A stretch of 64,000 nt of DNA from Styela clava (GCF_964204865.1 NC_135256.1:18071703-18135702), one strand, 5' to 3'; positions 1 to 12,900 are shown, numbered from the stretch's first letter. Numbers and translations are program-made. The notes: a model not told the origin generated them from the letters alone.

Positions 1-138
1 ATTGTGTTACAACGTATCGCCCACGTTGGACCGGCCATATGTCACGATTGTGTTACAACGTATCGCCTACGTTGGCCCGACCGTTTGCCACGGTTGCATT
101 ACAGCGAAAGGACCGACGTTGGCCCAGCGGCCAAATCT
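1..138. repeat. GC-rich 46-bp tandem repeat, cut by window edge
   Basis: Three consecutive units of about 46 bp start at 1, 47 and 93. The first two are nearly identical (both open with ATTGTGTTACAACGTATCGC); the third is more divergent. The array is probably longer to the left of the window. GC content is well above the surrounding AT-rich DNA, and the raised GC with recurring GTTGGCC motifs continues to about 330. Short overlapping reading frames here arise from the repeat and are not genes. Confidence 0.8.
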
Positions 139-338
139 TCGCTGGAACATGGTTGTTCGCCATTATTGGGCCGGTGGTTCGAACAACGTTCGGCCATGGT
201 TGTTCCGACGTAGTTGTGCTATCTGGGGTAGGTGTTTGTTCTGATTTTGTTGGAAGACCCTGGTCGTTGCGCCGAACGAATGGCGGCATTCGTCCGGCGC
301 AGTGCCCCCGACCTTTTTAGTCCATTAAATAGTTTAAA

Positions 339-1838
339 TATCAGGTTAGAAACGAAACTGATCACCCCCAATGGGAATCAAGTTTTATTAATTTTAGGGC
401 CCGTGATCACTCAACCGTGACGAAATTGACATTTTTGACATAAACTAGACCTCAATTAACTTGTATGACCCAAATATGGCATCTCTACCTATCACCATTC
501 TCGAGATATAACGTAAAATCACTGGAGCATGACTGAGGAGTTGGAGAAAAAAAATTCCCTCTAAAATGGATTCAAATAATTTTCCAAATATGCCCATGCT
601 TTCACTTTCTCAATATGTCCTTTCAGAGGCCTGCAATAAGCCAAAATCACTAAAGCGTGACTGGGGAGTAAGAGAACAAAAATTTCTTCAAAACAATGTT
701 AACAACCATACCTATCTATTTCATTTCTCAATAGCTCCATTTTTAAGTGCGCAACCTTCTTACGCCACTGGAGGGCGATTGGGAGGGGGAAACACCGATT
801 TTTCAGTAAAGAAAGTTTTTAAATTTCCGGCCCCGGAAACTTAGCTAAACGGCCTAAGCCATGTAATTAGATTAAAAATTATATAAGGCCTTTACTTTAT
901 AATCAAGTTATTATAAAACTGATAAACTACTTTAGATCAGTTACCTTTCTACCTACATCAATCAGTCGTCACTCCACCATCAATCATGCCAATATCATAT
1001 ATTGGTCAATTTTTCTTCACTTTTAAGCCTGTAATTTGAAAATGATAGTTATGACTTTTAGGCCTGTAATTTGAAAATAATGGTTATGGCTTACCATTTA
1101 GCGATGATACAAAGTTCTTGTGCAAAATGGGAAAATTATAAACAGCACGTTGATGCGGATTACAACTCACAAAAAATATGATCAGAAAACAAGACTTGAT
1201 CCATTAAGAAAAGCGTTGCAAAACACGTAAATAAATACACTCGAAAGATATATAAGGAAGAAACAAGAATTCAATGCTGAAATCTATATTCATCATATAC
1301 CATTCAAAATTCTGAATATGACTGAAATAATGCGTTATCAAATTGTATCGAAATAGATTATTATTCATACAATTCAAGTTCTAGCTTATATATGCATGAA
1401 GAATGGGAATAACTAGTTGACTTAATTATATCTAGACCTTCCTTGCCTTAAAACTGTGAATATACCTGGCTCACCCCAGCGCAGAAACGACCTCAAACTA
1501 CCACGCCCTGAACCGAAATGTGGCACGCGCGCCAAATATTTTTTTAAGGTCAAATAAGGAAAAAAAAGGGGGCAGTATCAAAGAGAAACATAGGGGGAGG
1601 GAGTTTTATTTGGGATGTGACTGAGAAAATTGTCTGATTAAACCACATTCCATGGAAACTTCATCAAGACAACTATTTAATTGTTGTTAGTCTATTTGTG
1701 TTTCGTTATAAGCCCAGTCTCGACTAAACATGTTCTAGGAGTCATAATGGGGCATTACTGACGTTTACGGGGCTCCTTTCCTTTGGGTAATTATAATCGG
1801 AATTGATCTTATGCGACGTTTGTTGACATGGTCTACAC
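339..1838. other. Intergenic stretch, no gene recognised
   Basis: AT-rich DNA with scattered short reading frames, the longest about 92 codons at 566-844, with no family signature. A short local repeat of TTTTAGGCCTGTAATTTGAAAAT-type sequence occurs near 1,022-1,080. I see no exon with convincing splice sites and codon bias. Confidence 0.5.
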
Positions 1839-3054
1839 CAGGGGTCACCAACGCGTTGCCCGCGGGCACCAAGTCGCCCGCGAAGACCATATTAGTCGCC
1901 CGCAGGTCTGTTCCAAACTAAGCTTAATAAGGGTTTTATAAGTAAGCTAGATCAATTAAATTTTGTCCTGCTATTTTAGTATAAATCACACTTTTATGGG
2001 AACTAGAAATGACACTATATTAATTATTGTAATCACCAACCTTATTTTATTTGACCTCAGAAATGTGACGGGTAAATTAACACTCTTCCAATTATGACAT
2101 CACACTGAGATCACTTTCCACGAACCCGCGCTTTTTCTTGTCCGTTGGTTAGCGGAGCAGTAACAATACAATTATTGATTCCAAAGAAAAATCCATCATT
2201 TTCACGATGAATATTTCACATCTTGTCACGTAATTTTCCGCGCTAACTACCCACTGGTCAGCACAGTACGGACAGAAAAAGCTCGCGATTCAAATCATAC
2301 AGCAATGCTATTTTACGAGACCATCGTTTGTTTCAACCTATCCTTTCGAATCAACATTTTTGACAATCTCAGGATAGGAGGAGATTTACATATTTATCCC
2401 CGGGGAGAAGATAGCCGATAGGACGGCTTAACCATATGACAAACCACGGCTTCTCGCCGGTTACCATTCAATGTCGGGTATGGGATTAGTTAGTTATTTG
2501 TTTCCGGAAGCCTGGACTTGATGGCGAAGGAAGCCTAACCGACCAGCGGTTACGTGAACCACCCTACGGCGGCGAGGAGTCCAGCAATCCTTTCGCACAT
2601 AACTATCCCCGTATGAGATTCTAACCTGCGAGCCTACCGCTTAACACGATGGGCCATAGTGCCGCGACTCACTCCACCAGGAACAAACATGGAACACGCC
2701 TCACTGATGAAAATATGCAAGACTCGCTCAGAGTTACAGTTTGATATTACAACTGTTAAGTCCATTTTATCTTAGACTTGTGCAGAGTGTTGAAAATCAA
2801 TTTAAAAACACTCAGTTCTGAAATACAAGTGTTATTGATAGAAATTTATTTGCAACGTTGTGATAATCGTTTGATTTCCTGAAGAATCCTAAAGTTTATT
2901 AGTGTCTATACTTCACTAAATGCCAGTAATTATATCAATAATTGAAGCTTAATCGAGCAACTGATTTTTTAGAAGTGTACATTGAACTTGTAGCCCGCAG
3001 CTTAATTTGTACCCTAAAAGTAGCCCTCGGCTTCGAAAAGGTTGGTGACCCCTG
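1839..3054. mobile_element. Non-autonomous hAT-type DNA transposon (1.2 kb) with perfect 8-bp TSD
   Basis: The left end starts CAGGGGTCACCAAC and the right end finishes GTTGGTGACCCCTG, forming terminal inverted repeats. The flanking octamer GTCTACAC is identical on both sides (1,831-1,838 and 3,055-3,062). An 8-bp target duplication plus CAGGGG-type ends is characteristic of hAT elements. No transposase frame is visible, so the copy depends on another element. A reverse-strand SINE sits inside it, so the SINE either jumped in later or was carried along. Confidence 0.88.
2369..2685 (-). mobile_element. tRNA-derived SINE, copy 1 (nested in hAT element)
   Basis: Read on the minus strand, this begins with a tRNA-like head whose B-box region reads GCAGGTTAGAATCTCAT. 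A conserved body follows that includes GTAACCGCTGGTCGG, and it ends with CCCCGGGGATAAATATGTAA and a TCCTATCC-like tail. The same head, body and tail order recurs at 49.35 kb and, truncated, at 51.07 kb. The RNA polymerase III B-box and tRNA-like head are the basis for calling it a SINE. Exact ends are approximate. Confidence 0.8.
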
Positions 3055-3062
3055 GTCTACAC

Positions 3063-4539
3063 TCTACAGAACTTCACTTCATGTTTGTAATTGAGTAGGA
3101 CGTATGTACAAATAGTACAAACCTGACACACAGGGTGTTCATTACAGTTTCAATTTTGTTATAAAGTCAGTTAATATATCTTAACCAGGTTTGTTGTTTG
3201 TTAATCAGTAATTGTTCAAGTATTTTATACATCTGTGAGGGCAAAATCTATAAATGGCATTGATAAATTCCCACTGGAATTTTAAAAAACTTCAAGACTT
3301 TATAGACACCCTATATGTACTTTAAGTTAACCCAACATCATTTAATATCTTGTTGATCCTTAATCCCTTTTTATTGAAATTATTCTTTTCGGACGCGAAA
3401 AATAACATCCCCTTGGAATTTTTCTGGCAGTCTTTACCCCTTGTGTCACTATGCTCATACTTCACGGACATGCGTTTCACCAAGTATCTCAGTGGTAAAA
3501 TCAGTATGATATCTCACCCATACCGCGCAGTTCACTGTTTGGTAATTATCAAACCACATATCAAGTCGAGATCATCCGAGCTTTGTTTCGAGTCTGAGTC
3601 CGACATCAAGTTTTCACGTAGTTTAAGACATTCACATAGAATTAGGTTCCTAACTAAAAGAATGAAAAACCAGTGTAAATTACATTCTAACATGGGTATT
3701 CTTCCTGATATTTTACATGATGCTTGTAGACCTTATTCATACGAAAACATTTAAGCTCAATTTTGATATGATTGTTTTTTTTATACCTACTTTGTTGCTC
3801 CGAACTTTAACACTCGGACAACTTGACTATTGTAGTGACGTTTTAATGCCCCTACATAACCGTTACTTTTTGAGTCATCCACCATTTACATATTTTAAAT
3901 AACCAATGCCATACACTCACATGAAAATCTTCTCTTATTATTTTAGTCATCAATCAAAAATGTCAAATTCGTTAATATCATAACTGATCAAGCAAGTAAT
4001 TTGTCTGAATTTATATAGGCTATATTTAATTAATGCTTATAGCATCCCAAACGCTTGCCAACTAAATTATTATTTCATTGAAAGTTATTGATGGTCTCGG
4101 ACAAACCTACAATATCACATCCTAGATGTCTTATCACATCTAAAGCTCTTGTTATTAACGTTATAAATATTGGGTGGTACTGGTAACTGATCTCGATGTC
4201 CACATGATTGTATTGATACCAGTTGCTATGTTTTCTGTTTGACAAAACAAATAAACTCTCTACTTAAAATATATATGAGAAATCTGTACTATTTCGAGAT
4301 GTTCAAGACTTGAAGAGCAAAACGTAATAATATATCAAACATACCTTCACATTAAAAATTTCATTCAAATTAATATTCGCCCCCATTGGTAATTAAAAGA
4401 TATGCTACTCGGAATCGAATTCATTTACGACTAGTGTTTGTGGTGGAATATGGACATAAATTTCTCACTTGATCGTTAGATTTTATGAAAATTCTACAAT
4501 TATTACAAAGCTAGTGCAGGATCATGATATCGAATGAAA
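3063..4539. other. Intergenic stretch with one longish open frame
   Basis: AT-rich DNA. It contains a plus-strand frame of 134 codons at 3,350-3,754 that opens with a TTG codon and matches no family I know. Its length is slightly above what I would expect by chance in DNA this AT-rich, but I see no splice sites, Kozak context or domain. Otherwise nothing is recognised. Confidence 0.4.
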
Positions 4540-4895
4540 TGTATCCATTATCTTACAGATGTGGATACGACCATGGAATAGATGGCAAAGTATAAGTTGC
4601 AACAAGACTTCAGCTTGCGTGACTTGATAATACATCCTCAGTATCCATTTATTGATGCTTATCGTGTTGACTGTGATTACTGTGGATTGGTGGAGATAAA
4701 GTGTCCATTGTGCTTGAACGAAAACAACTTCAATACGGCCTATCAAAAAAAAAGTTGTTTCGGTGGGACTGGCAGTGGAGGTTTCAGTCTACAGTTTGAC
4801 ACTGATACTACAACCAAATACAGTTGCAAATGAAACTTAGCGAGGCGTAATATTGCGACTTTGTGATCTGACAGAAAATTCTGATGAGTAGCCGG
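4540..4895 (+). pseudogene. Frameshifted relic of a YqaJ-type (lambda-exonuclease fold) nuclease
   Basis: Within the open stretch 4,582-4,833, the segment around HPQYPFIDA, a CDYC pair and VEIKCPLC resembles the YqaJ nuclease core. In that family the pattern is HPxYPFIGA, a Cys pair, then EIKCP, where the E-x-K pair binds metal. Further on, in another frame at roughly 4,800-4,880, YYNQIQLQMK and YCDFVI match the following conserved block. The core is therefore split by frameshifts and an in-frame stop. In invertebrate genomes this family is mostly carried by DNA transposons, so this is probably transposon debris and not a host gene. Confidence 0.6.
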
Positions 4896-5623
4896 CTAGC
4901 CGCAATCTTTTTTTCAAAAAATATTATAGATATGACTTAAAAAATTCTAAAATTTTATTTGAGATGGGTGTTATGGTGTTACCCAAGCTAATTTGCAAAT
5001 GGTATTCATGGTACCAAATGTATCACACCCTTTACAGTAATCATAAATTATATTTGAAAAATAAAGCACATCCAAAAAGTTATTTTCAAAAAACAATTGG
5101 TTTTTTCTGCAGATACCAGGTTTATATTGAGGTTGACCATTTCGATGCTAAACTTTCCTTAGTCAAAAGGCACACTTGATTCGCAAAGCTTTGTGAATGC
5201 GCACAGTACACCAATTTGTCTAATGTTTTGATTCCATAGGCAGAAGGTTGTGGATCGGTGCTGCTCAGGATGCGATATTTTTGCATATTACGTGTTTCAC
5301 ATGGATCCTCTTGCTCAGTTTCGACTGTTTTCAAGGTCTGAAGGCTCCAACTGCTTAATTTTATCGGTACACGTGGGAATTTTCAGTGTGGCATGCATGA
5401 GTCAGTTGAAGTCACTTACATCAAGATAGCTATAAGCAAGGATAAGATAACCTGGAAGTAACATTCCATAATTTAGAGTAAAAAATGTATCTGCCTCCAC
5501 AGCCCTTTTAAAAGAAAGATATGATGTCTTGAGGAGTAACTTTTATCAAATATTTTACAGTGTTATGGTTCTTCTGGTGAAATGGGTTTAGGCGGCTTCT
5601 TTTAAGATGTGGTAGGTCTAGTC

Positions 5624-5936
5624 CACTGGTTCTCAACCATGGAGCCATGGCCTACTGCTGGGCCATAGGAGGATTTTGAGGTTGGCCACAGAACTATTAG
5701 AAATTGCTAGTTTTATTTATTTCACATTAGTTAGTTTTGATTGTAGCAGCAATCAATGACAATGCTATCTTCTGCTGCTGAGTGGAAATTCTAATTATAA
5801 ACGTTAAACTGTTCATATTCGCAGAAATATCTTACTTTTTCTTGTAGTTTTCCTCTTGCAACAAAAAGTTAATGGGCCTCAAGAATTTATGTGTAACAAA
5901 AATGGGCCACGAAGAAAAAACGGTTGAGAACCACTG
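5624..5936. mobile_element. Short non-autonomous hAT element (313 bp)
   Basis: The left end CACTGGTTCTCAACC and right end GGTTGAGAACCACTG are inverted repeats with one mismatch. Flanking octamers are GTCTAGTC (5,616-5,623) and GTCTGGTC (5,937-5,944), a 7/8 match consistent with an aged hAT target duplication. The interior has no coding capacity. Confidence 0.85.
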
Positions 5937-6407
5937 GTCTGGTCAAAAGGCACATTAAATGTTTGTGCTAACAACTGCAAAGTGTTACTGCAACGCATAC
6001 AAGTTACCAGAATTTGTTCAAATGGTCCTGCCTTTTGCCCTTCTTCAAAATCCACTTTTTCTAACTATTCTTTTTGATGGGACATAATCAGTTGATAATG
6101 GGTTATCTTTCCTTTTTTTCTGAAAAGAAATTACACACTGGACACCATTTGACAGTGCCATGTTTGTGTACCATGTTTGTGTATAACCTTTCACACTTAC
6201 TAATGGATTACCTGCTAACTAGGGAAACAATACCTTATGGCAATTGATGATTGATTCAATACACAAGTCAAGTCTGAAAGTAGACAGAAAGTAGGCCTAC
6301 GTCTAGGCTTACCAATAACAGTAGTTTGTCATCTGCTTTCCATTGAAATGAGAAAGCTTATGAATATTTAAAGAAATTGATAACGACACATTATCACTCA
6401 CCATCAA

Positions 6408-6723
6408 CGAAGTGCTGTCCGCAAACAGTGAAACAAAAGCGAGATGACTTCTGGACTTGACACCTAGCAGTCCTGTCAATAGATGATATCCACATTGCGC
6501 GACGTTACGGATATTTTGAAAACATGGGAATATAACTGAAGATCCATTTCGTTGTCTATATTATACGTACAGCCAACGGAGCAATACGAAATAACCATTT
6601 TCAACAGCCAATCAAAACGGAAACGTATAATGCGACTTGCAACTGACAGGAGCCAGCTGGACGTTTTTGTTTTTTTGCCGTCCTGTAAACAAAGTCACGT
6701 GACCCGTGCAAGTCCTCTATATA
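6408..6723 (+). repeat. Dispersed repeat, copy 1 (about 0.3 kb)
   Basis: From CGAAGTGCTGTCCGCAAACA to AGTCCTCTATAT, the sequence closely matches 51,284-51,574 in the same orientation with a few small indels. It includes a CACGTG E-box and a TATA-like CTATATAT near its end. No terminal inverted repeat or coding frame was seen. It could be part of a retroelement or a promoter-bearing element; the class is unknown. Confidence 0.8.
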
Positions 6724-6879
6724 TTACTGTGTACACTAATAAACGACAAAATATCCAACCTATGCGTGTAAACTTGTGCACAAGCAATAAGTGTATAAAT
6801 TCTCATTGCACAACGTATGTCTGGCTTCATTAAAATAAATCAAATACTTTCTTGAAGCAACGCTGCGTGGTGAACAGAA

Positions 6880-7500
6880 TCAAGTTTCACGCCTGCAGAG
6901 TGAGGTAAAGGGATGTGGCAGGGTTTCGGTGCTCACTTCTTTGAAAATAATTCATATTGTGAAGAAAAAAACATAGTCCATACATAGAGTTGGAATCTGT
7001 AATTTTTCCGTGTTTAGATATCCCCGATGACCTTTTACACGGAGGGAGAAAAGTTGTCAGCAGAGTGAGAAAAATTTCTTTATGAGGCAGTGCAGCTGAA
7101 CGTGGATGTGTTGATATTTCAGAGGATTTGTAGGAACAACTTATCATCAATCTCAGAAAAAGTCAGGCTTATGGTATTCAACTCGATGAAACAACCAACA
7201 TTTCATTTTCGAGAGACTCTTGTCGTATAAAACCTAAGCTATGAAAAAGATCAGAAAAGTGATTTGGACATTGTTCTCAGTGATATCATAAAAGTTGTAA
7301 AATTTGTTCGGTCTCATTCCAAGAAACATAGAATATTTTCAGAAATTTGCACAGACATGTTGTATCACGGCGAAGTACCCTAGTTATCGAGAGGAAAAGT
7401 TTGAAACGGGTGTTTCGACTGCGGGATGAGCTGTTCACTTTACCAATTCAAGAAAGGCATTCGATCGCTGCAAGTTTTCAATATATATTTTGGCTCGCCA
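6880..7500 (+). pseudogene. Decayed hAT-superfamily transposase (ZBED/SCAND3-like)
   Basis: Read on the plus strand in shifting frames, short blocks recall the hAT transposases domesticated as ZBED and SCAND3-like genes. They include an IQLDETT-like block near 7,160-7,200, a VVKFVRS-like block near 7,290-7,320, and KSLKRVFRLRDELFTL at 7,400-7,445, which matches the RGKVLxRxFELRDE region. Stops and frameshifts interrupt it, so it is not functional. No matching terminal repeats were found. The call rests on pattern recall without alignment. Confidence 0.6.
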
Positions 7501-7890
7501 AAATTATCTCATCCAACGACAATATTTAAAATCACAAATCGGTTGAATTTATCGATGTAAGAGAAAGGATGTGATATTTTTAAGTGAAGTAAAAAAGCAA
7601 GTATCAAGGATCAGACTTTCAAAATGAAATTGAATTATGGAATTGAATTGAACTGAATTATTGAAACATGAGAAATAAATACATAAATAACAACAGAGCT
7701 GTGCTAAAATATATGGACACGTTAACCAGAGCGAAGCAGTATTTACCTTTGACGCCACCGGTACCCACAAAAAATTCCGAGTTTCGCGTAGAAATAATTT
7801 ACAGAATCAAACCGGACAGCCAGTGTTCCCATGGATAAAATAATACAGCGAAATTTTAGACGAAATATCAGATTTCATGCAAAATTTAGA

Positions 7891-8233
7891 AATAAATAAA
7901 AGTAATGGCAAAAAAATCAATCTTTACTCACTGAAAATTTCAAAACAATTGGTCCAGTATTCGAAGTGAAAAGCGATTTTTAAAAATGATGGAGACAAAT
8001 AATAACAATAACAACACAAGAGAGCTACGCCCAAATATATGGACACGTCTGTTCGCAGTACAGTACGGTTTAACTTTTAATGACGTCATAGCAAACAAAA
8101 GCAAATCTCACAGAGCTAACAGAAATATTTAAAATGAATAAAAGTAATAGCCTTCTGGGAAAATTTTTTATCTTCAACCACTGAAAATTTCAAAGCAATT
8201 GGTGCAGTATTCGAAGAGAAATGCGGTTTTTTA
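7891..8233 (+). repeat. Local imperfect direct duplication, period about 244 bp
   Basis: A block around CACTGAAAATTTCAAA, CAATTGGT and CAGTATTCGAAG occurs at about 7,891-7,985 and again at about 8,135-8,233. The flanking phrase ATATGGACACGT also recurs at about 7,711 and 8,037. Copies are diverged. No gene is visible in 7,550-9,990 apart from these repeats. Confidence 0.6.
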
Positions 8234-9994
8234 ATACTTCCACTAGGTGTCTTATTCTGTGTCAAAGAACAAGAACAACATAATATTGAAACGATCGTTA
8301 TGTCCACTAAACGTGTCCAAAAATGATTGCCTTGGCTTATAGCGACATCTTCCTTACAGGTTTTATCGACTTCAAAACGATTGTGCTTTATTTATCAACT
8401 CTTGCAGAGTTCATTAACTTCACAGTCGAAGCGAGGTGGACATTGTCTCATATTATCTTTTCTCGTACGTCATGACTTATTATACCACAGCGGACAGGAT
8501 GTGCGACTGTGCGCTCCGTGTTGGAAACTATTCATTTCCCACCACGTAGAGTCGCACGCCCTTCCGTCAATTGCAAGTAGCCGAGTTACACACACGCCTG
8601 TCGTATGATTTGCGCATTCTGTTTTTTGCCCAAGGAAGTACTTACTAAGATAAGCAAAAAAAGGGCAGATTGGATTCATTGCTGTAGTAAGAATAAATCC
8701 CCATTAATCTCGACGTAGAGAATGACGGCAGTTACTTATGATCATTTATCTGGTTGAAATAAAAAAGCTTTTGAATGATATTCAGATATTTGAATATGAA
8801 TGGAAAATTGGGCAATTTATGGTTCTATAGGCCAGATTTGATAATAATTTTAGTTTACTATTAGTTCAGGTTTGTTTTGCCGTTTATTATGTTAAGAAAT
8901 TAAGGCCCGTCGGAGTTAAATCCTTGGTGGTTTGGAGCCCAATAAAACAGAAGTGTAGTTAAAGTAAGTCAAGATATAGCAAAATATTCCGGTGTGGCCA
9001 GTATCTGTTGTATTTGCATATCTTACGCCTACTCCTTCTGAAGATTGCTTTCTAGACAAAAGTATGCACAAGATCTTAATTAATCTTTTTCCTGTGACTC
9101 GTGCAGTATTGTAAATTATTTATGCGCACATCGTCTTGAAATTCTGTGGATGACCTGAAAAGCTTCAAAATACCGGGTGGTAGATCACTCATTTGTTTTC
9201 CAATCATTAACAATTAAACAATTTAACAATTATATAGACAAGCTGCAGTTTACACACTTTATTATGGCAGCGCTTTCCTGTTATTTAAGGTGCAATTTTT
9301 CCTTTATGGCTAATATTGGCAAGTTGTTAAATCGGCTAATTTGTAACGCAAACCCGGCAGCGATATTTATGATGGTTGCTCCCAGCTGATTTTAGGTTTG
9401 CAAACTCAGTTGTCGCTAATTTATACAATACAACATTTGCGAAACAGGATATTCGTAAATACAAACTGCTATTCTGACAGGAAGCATATTTGGTTTATCA
9501 GAAACACAGTTTGCTCACTCTTTGGATATCGAGAATTTGGTTTACGGAGCTGTTTACCTAATACCTATCATCGAGATCGCGGAATTTCTAGTTTCAATAC
9601 TCGTACGGTCGGGTAATTTTTAGTAAATGTTCTCATGCATAGCAGCAACAATACTGTGACACTGAGTCAGCACTGGGGGATCGGCTTGAAAAGACATGAG
9701 TCGTGATATTCTAGTATACCCATGTTCGTACATCATGACCGTGTTGTATTTTGTTTGAATATTGAATTGATATGGCTGAATAAGGGATTTGCTTTATGAG
9801 CTGCAATTCTTAAAAGTTCAGATGGAGGCAAACAAAGAAATAGAAAAAATATTTAGTTGTTTTCCAAGAGTGCATCTGGGATGAATCGGTATGTAATGAT
9901 CTAATTTCAAATATTTCCTCAAATATTTCTATCAACAGGCATGTATGTCGATTTAAAATAAGATCTATTTCATTGAAGTAAAATAGCTAACAGA

Positions 9995-12900
9995 ATGAAA
10001 ACTGCGACGTTTATCCCAAAACACCATTTCAGAAGCTTCGTGCCAAGCAGGAAGCCACAAAAGCACAGGATATTAGTTCCATTATCATTTATCGTTATCA
10101 TTTTTACAATACTTCAAATACCACAAGCAAATTGCACTTATGCCGGACCGGATACTCCATCAAAAGTTTTAATTTGGCCAGCAGAATTTTCACATTGGAT
10201 AAACTTGAAAATTCTGGCAGAAAATCTGGTCAAAAAAGGGATGGAAGTGACCGTGCTTCGTTCGTCTGCATACCAGGACTTCATGGAAGAAACGGATGAT
10301 TTCAACTTTGTGAACTTCAACGTACGTATACAATGTATTTTTCATTTACAGTGGCTGTCGATGTTCGTGCGAAATTTATTATTGATAGTTGTGTTAGATT
10401 TTGAATTCAAATAAACATAATGCAGTATTCTTAGGGCTGTAACTTTCGACTTTCCTATTAGCAATATAAAATCGTCAATTTTCAACAAATATTCTCCATG
10501 AGGCGATAAACTGATGCGTATATCATACGACAAACTCGTGACTGCAGAACAAATTTGAGTAGATGAAAATATCCCGACTAGTTCACGAGACCGGTAATTG
10601 CGTTTTTAATTTTAATTTGCAATGAACCGTATTGTTCAGAAGTTCAATCTGGGAAATACTGATGAACAAATGTCGTCACCGATATGTGTTACCTCACAAT
10701 TTTAATAAAACCGGTGTATAAAAATTGACAATAACATGAAATTTTCATTTATTTATGAAAATGTGGGTATCGAACAAATTAGAATTACAAGTCAAAATTT
10801 TGATATTGGTAGATCTCATTCTACAAGTATAATACACAAAATACTAAGTAGACGTAGCTTGAGATTCCGTTTTTATTCCAGTCGACGCCTTGAACTAGAG
10901 ACAAATATTCGATCCAAATTCAGACCTTAAAATTGCAAAATCGTACTGTGCGATTTTAATCAAGATAATAACTATTATTTCACTAAACTAGCAAATAGAA
11001 TTTGAAAATAGAGTTAAAAAACACGGTTATTTGAAGATATTTGTATATTTACGTTTACAAGAAAATATTAATATTCAGAAAAAGGATTAGATTTTCAGTA
11101 TGTAGAAAATATGTATGTAGCAAAGAAAATGTTGAAAATGTAATGGTTTGACTGTCAAACATGTGTTTACAAAGCAACAGGTACGCAATAGAATGTATGA
11201 GGCGCTGAGCATAAGCTGATGGTTCATAAATTATTGACTAATTCCCAAACGGTAATTGAAGTAGTCTCGAGCATCCGAGCATCGACAAGAAATACGGTTT
11301 GAATTTTGACATCTCGTTCTTCATCTGATGCTTCTGGCAGGGCTGCTTGACCTTTAAAGTTATTCGTCCCCACTTGGAGTTTCGGAATTATATGCTCTAT
11401 TTTTGATGCTATGACTCAGTGAGCAAAATATATATTATGATAATTTTAATATTCATTTCTACTTGTTTTACATATTTGTTTTCGTTGTAGCGATATATTT
11501 ATGATTAAACAGTGACAAAACATTTTATATATATATATTTACATCGTTCCCCATTAATTAGCTCATATTTCATTTCATTCATACTTTTATTGAATACAAT
11601 GGACGATATATATATATATATCAAAACACACAAAAGTTTACAAATTTGTTAATGTTTAACCGCTATTAGTCATCACTGTGGGTAGTTTCTCTTGTTTCGT
11701 TTTTATTCATTTATGTATTTAGTGCAGCTCTATTAATTTTAACTTTTCAAATATTTGACAGCGTTCATCAATTTGTTTTGTAAGATTGCTGGCCCCCGCG
11801 ACGTCGCAGGGTGGTAACGTCGCGTAACCGCTGGTCGGACGAAACGAGTCATCGGTCTCATAAATGACATTGAAGTTACCGGTAGAGAAGCAATACGAGC
11901 TAAATTTCCGATCGGTATTTCTCACACTAAAATGAATATGAAACATTATCGAGGAGCCTATTTTCACACAATCTTAATAGTTTGGATTTATTTCGTGCTA
12001 TATGCCGTAGAATAAGTAAATACGATCCAATACGATGCCCATGGTGACCAAATTACCCATAAGTATACATCTCATCTCCCGTGTCAACATTCCCCGTAAA
12101 ACCTAACGATAAAAATGTTTGTTTATGCCACTAAATAAGTTACCACTTAGGATGGTTTTGAAATGACTAGCGTATATTACGAAAAGCATACAGCGACGAC
12201 GCAAAGAAAATTAAGCAAGACGGTTATTTGTTTACACATGTACGTTATGCTTTATACATAATACTTTGTCAATTGTCTATGAACTATGCACAAATTTGTC
12301 TTTTTTATCTGGTGCACCCCACTACACATTTTAGTACATGTGGTTAAAAGGCTCGGTTTTATATGTAGGTGTCCCGGTTTCATCCTGGAGATCATCTTCA
12401 GTCCATGGATCACATTCTGCATTTATTGAAACTTGGGAATGAAAAATCATCTTTTATGCAAACAATTCGAGGTAGGTAAATATGCCAGAAAAATGCAGCC
12501 CGTGACATAGCTATATTGTAAAAGTCAATACTGAAAAGCTACAAGCGCATTTCGTTACTGCCCTTTTTTGGTTTGAACAAGCTTGCCTAAGAAGACGGTA
12601 ATTTGACATTGTTTTGTCAAAAAAGACATTAATTAGGCCGCCATCATGTTATAAATAGATGTGTATTTTTGGAGGTATGGACTGCATGAGAAACGAAAAA
12701 AAAAATCATTACTTGAACTCAGTTTACCCACCTCATTCCGACTTCCTAATTCTTTTCATTTCAATTGGTACCAGAATAGTTATCTTGTTATAAATATGCG
12801 AGGTTTTTGGCAATTATTTATTAGTATCAAATTTGATCAACGAGTCTTCACTATTGTTTATTATTATGTATACAATGATACACTACTAATTTTTTTCAAA

